Shown: piece after piece, positions 1-4,529 of the stretch
Numbering within the stretch: position 1 is the first letter of the stretch
Layout of the letters: each line of letters opens with the position of its first letter
DNA from: an uncultured Bacteroidales bacterium
GTDB lineage: Bacteria > Bacteroidota > Bacteroidia > Bacteroidales > Muribaculaceae
DNA length: 6,026 bases
Assembly: GCA_900554715.1 (NCBI GenBank)
Contig: USIN01000119.1
Coordinates: 1 to 6,026, forward strand
Reading direction: 5' to 3'
Notes under the pieces: generated by a model
What the model saw: the letters and a program-made list of their open reading frames with translations, nothing else
What the model was told of the DNA's origin: nothing
The model's database searches: none
Made by a program: the position numbers and the translations under genes

Positions 1-162
1 GGAGCCGTGATTGCCCTGTGCAACCAATATCTGCGCAGCAACGGCCTGCTCACACCGATGAGCAAATCCATCTTAATTACTTCATTGGTGATCGGCTACT
101 GGCTGATTTACCGATGGTTCAGCAGAAGGCTCGACATGATAGCCGGTAAACGAACTCACTGA
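1..162 (+). CDS. C-terminal tail of an unidentified membrane protein (5' end outside window)
   Basis: The frame is open from the first base of the window to a TGA at 160-162, giving 53 residues of a protein that begins to the left. Residues about 24-37 (ILITSLVIGYWLIY) form one hydrophobic segment long enough to span most of a membrane. A basic stretch, RWFSRR, follows directly, and the polar end is GKRTH. By the positive-inside rule the C-terminus would be cytoplasmic. The reading frame uses codons like those of the neighbouring GC-rich genes. The tail matches no family I can name; it could be the last helix of a transporter, flippase, acyltransferase or similar polytopic protein. It converges on the minus-strand operon that ends at 400. 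I am fairly sure it is a real coding end, but the function is unknown. Confidence 0.6.
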   Translation, partial: GAVIALCNQYLRSNGLLTPMSKSILITSLVIGYWLIYRWFSRRLDMIAGKRTH

Positions 163-399
163 CTCTATATCACAACCATAGGCTATGCTGTTTGTTTAGT
201 GGGCATATACCCTATAAGAATACACATTTTACACTGCGGGCGGCTACACTCCTCACTTTTCCTGCCAACACCCCAAAGCAAAGATTCTGGTCGACATGGG
301 CTGTATCCGCCGGATGAGCATGAACGACAATTGCGTCGAGACCCTTGCGAACCACGACGTTGAAATAGAGCCACACACCATTGAGCTATAGCCCGGTGA
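163..399. other. Convergent intergenic gap, no convincing gene
   Basis: This stretch separates the end of the plus-strand membrane protein from the end of the minus-strand operon. I see no strong hairpin followed by a T-run on either strand, so no terminator is called. A plus-strand frame open from about 218 to a TAG at 392-394 has a somewhat protein-like end (VEIEPHTIEL), but it has no upstream start context and no recognisable domain. It is discussed under findings as a possible decayed remnant. Confidence 0.5.
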
Positions 400-1077
400 C
401 TACGATTTCGTTCCTTCGCCGAACATCCACGTGAAGGCGCGGGTGAGGCGCTGTTCTCCGTATTGGTAGTGGTTGCCGGGAACGAGTTCAAATGTGTCAT
501 CAATGCCGCCGGCATGGAGGTAATTGACAATTTCGACGGTGTCGGTCTGAACGGACTGAAAGGCTTTGACGTTGGCCCTGGCCTCTTTGTCGCCGAGCAG
601 AAAGTAGGCGCGTCCTGACTTTTTCGGCACCGGCCTCGACCTGACCCATTCGACGAAGCCATCATACCAGAACGACCCCGACAGACTGATAACGTTGTCA
701 AACGTATCGTCTATCATCCACTGCCATAGGGTAAAAAGCCCCGATAGCGACACGCCCGCCAGTGTGCGTTCAGCGTCAGGAGATATGCCTGTACGCCGCT
801 CGACCTCAGGCAATACCACGTCTGTCAGCTTCGTAAGAAACGCCCGGGCGTCACCGCTGAAGTCAGGACAACCCGGCGGCTCACCCTTGGCAGCCCAGGG
901 CGTGAGGTCGTCGTCCCAGTCCATGCCGCTTAGCGCGGCTATCGACACGCCGAATTTTTCGGCCGCCTCTTCAATCCACCCGCTGAGACCGTCGAACGGA
1001 TAGAGAATGTAACATATGCGGTCAGTCGTGCCGCCGGCCGCAACAACTCTCAGATTGTCAATCGTGAATGTCTGCAT
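400..1077 (-). CDS. Small alpha/beta-hydrolase, Fes-like putative esterase
   Basis: This 225-residue protein has the layout of the small esterase families related to enterobactin esterase and esterase D (alpha/beta-hydrolase fold). The nucleophile elbow is AGVSLSG at residues 107-113, with Ser110 as the likely nucleophile. Asp163 in LGDKEAR and His203 in PGNHYQYG sit at the spacing expected for the acid and base of the triad. The residue two after the nucleophile is Ser112 instead of the textbook Gly, but the fold-typical context (AG-x-S-x-x-GLF) is kept. There is no signal peptide, so it should be cytoplasmic. The ATG at 1077 lies inside the end of the GNAT gene (20-base overlap), which implies translational coupling as the last gene of a three-gene operon. 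Its place after an amino-acid-activating enzyme suggests it hydrolyses an ester, thioester or acyl-amino-acid product. The substrate is not deducible. The fold call is confident; the exact activity is not. Confidence 0.85.
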   Translation of the reverse strand: MQTFTIDNLRVVAAGGTTDRICYILYPFDGLSGWIEEAAEKFGVSIAALSGMDWDDDLTPWAAKGEPPGCPDFSGDARAFLTKLTDVVLPEVERRTGISPDAERTLAGVSLSGLFTLWQWMIDDTFDNVISLSGSFWYDGFVEWVRSRPVPKKSGRAYFLLGDKEARANVKAFQSVQTDTVEIVNYLHAGGIDDTFELVPGNHYQYGEQRLTRAFTWMFGEGTKS

Positions 1078-1516
1078 ACTTCATAATTCCGGGCAATTCA
1101 TTAAACCCGATACTCCTATAAAACGAACGTGCGCCGTCGGTTGTTTCGAGATATATCTTGTCGCAGCCCGATTCCCGCGCTATTTCTATCAACCGTCTGA
1201 CTATCGCATGGCCGACGCCACGGCGTCGCCAGGCTTCGCGCACATAAATATTCATCAGATAAGCGCAGCGTCCCGACGGATTGTCGGGCGACGGCAGTTC
1301 TTCCGTAAGACATACCGCTCCACAGCCCACACCTTCGCCGTCAGCCTCGGCGACGACTGCGACGTGGCTGCCGTCGGCGATATGCTGACGGTAGTAGCGG
1401 CGGTTGGCTGCCAACAGGCGCTTCGACGGCGCCACGCCGAATACACCCTCTATCACCTCACTGCGCCAGTGCATCAAGGTCGGCACGGCTGTTATTTCCT
1501 GAACAATCACTTTCAT
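1058..1516 (-). CDS. GNAT family N-acyltransferase
   Basis: This 152-residue protein is of normal single-domain GNAT size. Motif A, which binds the pyrophosphate of acetyl-CoA, is YVREAWRRRGVGHAIVRRLI at residues 91-110, with the R-x-x-G-x-G core at Arg97-Gly102. The preceding strand is AYLMNI. Motif B appears as ARSFYRSIGF at 129-138, the usual C-terminal helix and strand with its conserved Tyr. The family transfers an acyl group, usually acetyl, from CoA to an amine; the acceptor here cannot be read from the sequence. The start ATG overlaps the stop of the adenylation gene by four bases (ATGA) and is preceded by a strong GGAAGGAG ribosome-binding site. Co-expression with a predicted lysine-type activating enzyme makes an amino acid, aminoacyl group or short peptide a plausible acceptor (inference). 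It could equally be a protective or resistance acetyltransferase. Confidence 0.9.
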   Translation of the reverse strand: MKVIVQEITAVPTLMHWRSEVIEGVFGVAPSKRLLAANRRYYRQHIADGSHVAVVAEADGEGVGCGAVCLTEELPSPDNPSGRCAYLMNIYVREAWRRRGVGHAIVRRLIEIARESGCDKIYLETTDGARSFYRSIGFNELPGIMKYADIHD

Positions 1517-2952
1517 TTCAAATCTCCTTCCTTCATTACGACTGGCAACAGTCTGTCATTGACTTTTCCGCGCACCGTGAGCGGTATCTCCTCCATCCTG
1601 ACAAAAAACTCAGGCATCATGAAATCGGCCAGACGCGAGGCAAGAAAGTCTTTGATTCTGCTTAGAAGGCAGTTCTTATGCGACGGCACGAAATAGGCCG
1701 TGAGATATGCCAGGCCCTGCCCGTCGGTGAATGCGCGGACGACACCACGCTCGACGCATGGCGACTCGTTGAGCACGTTCTCGACCTCTTCAGGCTCGAC
1801 GCGACGTCCGAGTATCATCACCTGTCTGTCCTTGCGCCGCAGAAATGCGATGTTGCCGTCCGATATGCGATAACCGAGGTCACCGCTGCGGTATATCCTC
1901 GTCCCGTCGGGCGCCGTCACGAAATTGGCCTGCTCGGGCGGATTGCCGAGATAGCCGCGCGCGACGCCTTCGCCGTAGATGCAGATTTCGCCGGTCTCAC
2001 CGTCGGCGACCTCATTGAGTCCGTCATCGAGAATTTTCACGCCGACACCTTTGACAGCCCTGCCGACGGGATATGTGCCGTCGTCGAGCGCCTCGGCGTT
2101 GTCGACGCGATAATATGTTGCGCAGACTGTCGTCTCGCTCGGGCCGTAAGTGTTGTAGATGACAAAATCGCGGTCTTTTAACCATGTTATATATGATGCC
2201 CTTATTACGTCTCCGCCGCTGACGAGCAGACGCAGCCGCGACGGATAGCAGCGACAGCGGTTCATGTCGGCGAGCAGATAAGGAAAAGCGCTGATCTCGG
2301 TGACTCCGTGTCGCTCACAGAAGTCCATCAGCTCGGCAAGAGTGCCCTCGCAGACGGCTTTCGACGGTATGGCGAGCGTCGCGCCATTGAGCAGCGTCGT
2401 GAAGACCTCTTCGACAAAAATATCAAACGAACAGACCGAATACTGCAGCATCACGTCACCGGGTCCGACACGAAACTCAGCTTCGAAAGCCTCGGCATAG
2501 TTCACGACGCTATGATTCTCGACGACGACGCCTTTAGGACGCCCTGTCGTGCCTGAGGTATAAAGCACATAGGCGATATCGCCGGGCTGCGAGCGGTCGG
2601 GCAAGTGCCTCGACGCGGAGAGGCCGCGGCAATAGTCGTCGGTGATGACGAGCCACGCGCCGGCCGTGCGCATCATATAGTCGATGCGTTCGCGCGGCAG
2701 CGTCGGTTCGGCCGGAACGTATGCCGCTCCGCTTTTCAGAACGGCGAGCATCGCCGCTATCATTTCGACTCCGTGGCTCATCATTATGCCGACGAAATCG
2801 TAATGGTCATCATAGAATTTCGACATAATCGCGCCGGCCATGGCGTCGAGTTCGCCATAAGTCACCTCGCCGCCGTCCCCGACCACAGCCAAGGCATCAG
2901 GCCGGCGGCATGCCCAATCATAAAATCTATTATAAATCGTCTTGACATTCAT
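1513..2952 (-). CDS. Stand-alone amino-acid adenylation enzyme (NRPS A-domain type), predicted lysine/diamino-acid substrate
   Basis: This 479-residue ANL-superfamily enzyme activates an amino acid with ATP to an aminoacyl-AMP. Core motifs appear in order: A2 LKSGAAYVP (72-80), A3 P-loop YTSGTTGRPKG (131-141), A4 SFDIFVEEVF (175-184), A5 YNTYGPSETT (266-275), A6 GEICIYGEGVARGYLG (321-336), A7 YRSGDLGYR (354-362), A8 RRKDRQVMILGRRVEPEE (372-389) and A10 RGKVNDR (461-467) with catalytic Lys463. Aligned by eye to GrsA, the pocket residues are D177, I178, E181, S221, V244, G246, T268, V276, C277 and K463. Glu at the GrsA-239 position suggests a basic side chain. The protein stops 16 residues after Lys463, so no carrier or condensation domain is attached, as in DltA-like stand-alone enzymes. 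AGGA lies ten bases before the ATG. It is the first gene of the operon with the GNAT and hydrolase. Family membership is near certain; substrate is inference. Confidence 0.93.
   Translation of the reverse strand: MNVKTIYNRFYDWACRRPDALAVVGDGGEVTYGELDAMAGAIMSKFYDDHYDFVGIMMSHGVEMIAAMLAVLKSGAAYVPAEPTLPRERIDYMMRTAGAWLVITDDYCRGLSASRHLPDRSQPGDIAYVLYTSGTTGRPKGVVVENHSVVNYAEAFEAEFRVGPGDVMLQYSVCSFDIFVEEVFTTLLNGATLAIPSKAVCEGTLAELMDFCERHGVTEISAFPYLLADMNRCRCYPSRLRLLVSGGDVIRASYITWLKDRDFVIYNTYGPSETTVCATYYRVDNAEALDDGTYPVGRAVKGVGVKILDDGLNEVADGETGEICIYGEGVARGYLGNPPEQANFVTAPDGTRIYRSGDLGYRISDGNIAFLRRKDRQVMILGRRVEPEEVENVLNESPCVERGVVRAFTDGQGLAYLTAYFVPSHKNCLLSRIKDFLASRLADFMMPEFFVRMEEIPLTVRGKVNDRLLPVVMKEGDLK
1524..1531 (-). 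promoter_or_regulatory. Strong Shine-Dalgarno for the GNAT gene
   Basis: On the minus strand GGAAGGAG lies seven bases before the ATG at 1516, inside the last codons of the adenylation gene. It contains a good match to the anti-SD sequence. Many Bacteroidota genes lack a clear SD, so this supports efficient independent re-initiation on top of the four-base ATGA overlap, and it fixes the GNAT start. Confidence 0.7.
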
Positions 2953-3026
2953 TGCTTATCATTCCTAAAAACAACAAATGCAAAACACCCCGATTTGTTC
3001 ACCCGCACCGGACGCGGTCGATATTT

Positions 3027-4133
3027 TCAAAAAATCTTCGGCGAGCGGTAGCCGCGTATCGCATAGCAACGTGTGTCGTGCTTATAACGCGCTACTGCGA
3101 TAGTCGGACTGACGCCATGCCGTCGCGCTTCGCCAGCTATCGTATTGACTACAGCGTAGGGCGACAAGCTTTTAGTCCCTGCCGACATGATTGATTTCCA
3201 GGTTGCCGGAGCAATCAGCATGTCGTTTGCAAATTCATCAGCCTGCCGCTCCTCGGACGACTGCGCCGAGTAGTCATGCTCTACGGCGATATACGACTTA
3301 CCTGACGTCAGGTGGTTTACGATATGACCGATTTCGTGTAATACGTCAAAAGCCAGTTTGTCCATATCATCATAACGATATGTGACGACAATGGCCGGAT
3401 GCTCGCCTACAATCACCGAGTAGGCATCGATTGGTGCCGCGTCGAGCTTAGGTACATGACTGAAAATTATACCATTCTCGTTCAGTATCTTTTTCATCAT
3501 TGCCGTCGTAAGACTCCCTTCGTTTGCGGCATGAGAAATCTCCGCCGCTGCAACCAGACCTTTCTCAACCGTATAAGCCTCTGAAATACCAGTCTTTGCC
3601 GCTTCAGACCTTGCAAGCAAAAGCCATGTGCGCATATTTGTCTCGTCAATCTTCAGCCTCTCACTCCGTTTGAAATAGCCAACTGTATTAACCTCCATCG
3701 CCTGCAGCTCGTTAAGGTCAATGGCAAGATTATGCTTGAGCGTAGCCACTCTTTCGGTTGCAGTAAGAGCATTGATCCCAAGATACTTATATATCTCGGC
3801 GAGATTGAGACGCGATCTAAGCGATTGTTCTTCGCGCGCCGCCGTCGCTTCCGCCGCATCAAGTTCTTCTCTACGTCTGGCTACATAGTGATACCTGTTC
3901 TGAAGATTCATCCATGTTTGGAACGGAATGCCGAGAGCCTCTTCAAGTTTGATGGCAATAGATTCGGTGACATGACGTTTGCCCTTGATAAGCTCGCTCA
4001 GATTCGGTGCGGGCATACCGATGGCTTTGGCAAAATCTTTTTGCTTGATGCCCCTCGCCTGAAGCTCACTTTTCAACACACCTCCCGGATGGGTTGCGTG
4101 CGCGGCGATTATGTCTTTAGCGTTTGTTGCCAT
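3027..4133 (-). CDS. higA: HigA-type antitoxin: XRE HTH fused to ImmA/IrrE metallopeptidase
   Basis: This 368-residue protein has two domains. Residues about 17-75 are a HigA-like helix-turn-helix: LKSELQARGIKQKDFAKAIG, then LSELIKGKRHVTESIAIKLEEALGIPFQTWMNLQ, the last part typical of HigA. A charged linker (about 84-110) follows. The C-terminal half is an ImmA/IrrE zinc peptidase with the HExxH motif LHEIGHIVNH (His266, Glu267, His270) and the downstream EERQADEFANDMLIAP (294-309), where Glu294/295 probably supplies the third metal ligand. Plain HigA proteins are roughly 90-130 residues, so this is the long, fused form. Family members with the peptidase cleave HTH repressors (ImmA on ImmR, IrrE on DdrO); here the repressor-like domain is in the same chain, so self-cleavage or cleavage of a partner is possible (inference). 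The ATG overlaps the end of the toxin gene by 17 bases, the usual toxin-first HigBA order. It should neutralise the toxin and repress the promoter at 4459-4493. Confidence 0.88.
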   Translation of the reverse strand: MATNAKDIIAAHATHPGGVLKSELQARGIKQKDFAKAIGMPAPNLSELIKGKRHVTESIAIKLEEALGIPFQTWMNLQNRYHYVARRREELDAAEATAAREEQSLRSRLNLAEIYKYLGINALTATERVATLKHNLAIDLNELQAMEVNTVGYFKRSERLKIDETNMRTWLLLARSEAAKTGISEAYTVEKGLVAAAEISHAANEGSLTTAMMKKILNENGIIFSHVPKLDAAPIDAYSVIVGEHPAIVVTYRYDDMDKLAFDVLHEIGHIVNHLTSGKSYIAVEHDYSAQSSEERQADEFANDMLIAPATWKSIMSAGTKSLSPYAVVNTIAGEARRHGVSPTIAVARYKHDTRCYAIRGYRSPKIF

Positions 4134-4440
4134 AGCGATTTGAATCTATTTCGATTAGTCTTACTTCAATGCCCTCTTCGTGTTCCGTGAACAACAATCT
4201 TTCAACGCGACGGTTCTGTATTCTGACAGAACTTTCCGGCCTATATTTCAACTTTTCATAATGCAGATAGCTGTATATCGCAAGATCAACAGCATTATCC
4301 ACCGCCAACATGAGGTCTATGACCTGAATGTATGCTTCGACAAACCGACGATTACGCGCCAGTTTCTTATATCTACTGTCTTTTGTCGCGCCTGTCTCAT
4401 ACAGCTCTCTGAGAGCATCGTCTGTGAATATAACGTTCAT
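4117..4440 (-). CDS. higB: RelE/HigB-type toxin of a type II toxin-antitoxin pair
   Basis: The protein is 107 residues from the ATG at 4440. The N-terminus MNVIFTDDALRELYETG, a helical middle with YEKLKY (61-66) and the strand SVRIQNRRVERLLF (71-84) follow the pattern of RelE/ParE-superfamily HigB toxins, in which R-x-x-x-x-R-x-x-F marks the central sheet. The family usually cleaves mRNA at the ribosome. The C-terminal end is NRYGNKR and lacks the final His seen in many relatives, so activity is not certain. The frame can be opened upstream to a TTG at 4461, but that codon is part of the TATCTTTG promoter box, so I use the ATG at 4440. No SD is visible and the predicted leader is only about a dozen bases. 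It overlaps the downstream higA by 17 bases. Base composition is low for the window (about 43% GC in 4261-4320). Confidence 0.82.
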   Translation of the reverse strand: MNVIFTDDALRELYETGATKDSRYKKLARNRRFVEAYIQVIDLMLAVDNAVDLAIYSYLHYEKLKYRPESSVRIQNRRVERLLFTEHEEGIEVRLIEIDSNRYGNKR

Positions 4441-4458
4441 GAGCGGTGAAATAGTTTG

Positions 4459-4466
4459 CAAAGATA
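4459..4466 (-). promoter_or_regulatory. Bacteroidota-type -7 promoter box of the higBA operon
   Basis: Read on the minus strand this is TATCTTTG, followed by C: an exact match to the TAnnTTTG -7 element used by the primary sigma factor of Bacteroidota. Its downstream end is 18 bases from the toxin ATG, so the leader would be very short. The upstream TTTG at 4482-4479 is only 12 bases away, too close for a good -33 element; the -33 contact is therefore unclear and falls within the dyad described next. Confidence 0.7.
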
Positions 4467-4472
4467 CATCAA

Positions 4473-4493
4473 AATTACCAAATTTAGGTAATT
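4473..4493. promoter_or_regulatory. Near-perfect 21-bp dyad, likely HigA operator
   Basis: The arms AATTACC (4473-4479) and GGTAATT (4487-4493) are exact reverse complements. The pairing continues into the spacer, with nine of ten pairs matching about the centre at 4483; the only mismatch is 4480/4486. The site lies just upstream of the -7 box, where bound repressor would block RNA polymerase. HigA-type proteins bind such palindromes as dimers and repress their own operon; that this one does so is inference. The dyad also lies in the 89-base gap after the fimbrillin-like gene, but has no T-run for a minus-strand terminator. Confidence 0.6.
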
Positions 4494-4529
4494 CTTAGAA
4501 TGTTTTTTTACGATTAACTGATTTAGTGC

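Noticed and set aside
177..187. Palindrome CATAG-G-CTATG followed by a T-rich stretch, as a terminator of the plus-strand gene
   Set aside because: Only about four pairs can form with a realistic loop, they are AT-rich, and the following T-run is interrupted.
183..701. Minus-strand open frame running from inside the esterase into the gap
   Set aside because: It is out of frame with the esterase, its translation is Ser/Arg/Cys-rich without any domain, and most of it is covered by the esterase reading frame.
1016..2181. Long plus-strand open frames opposite the GNAT and adenylation genes (1016-1696 and 1678-2181)
   Set aside because: They lie antisense to clear family members with complete motifs. 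Their translations are Arg/Ala/His-rich and show no domain; GC-rich coding DNA commonly leaves such open frames.
2975..2982. TGCATTTG on the minus strand as a -7 box for the adenylation operon
   Set aside because: It has one mismatch to TAnnTTTG at the important second base, and no TTG is found at the proper distance upstream. It might still work, but the evidence is thin.
3003..3017. Inverted repeat CCGC/GCGG with a seven-base loop after the antitoxin gene
   Set aside because: A four-pair stem with no T-run on the minus strand is too weak to call an intrinsic terminator.
4441..4461. Extending the toxin upstream to a TTG codon at 4461 (seven extra residues)
   Set aside because: The TTG is part of the TATCTTTG promoter box, and homologous toxins begin close to the MNVIF stretch, so the ATG at 4440 is used.
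4479..4482. TTTG as the -33 element of the toxin promoter
   Set aside because: It is only 12 bases from the -7 box, well short of the roughly 19-base spacing usual in Bacteroidota promoters; it is better explained as part of the dyad.
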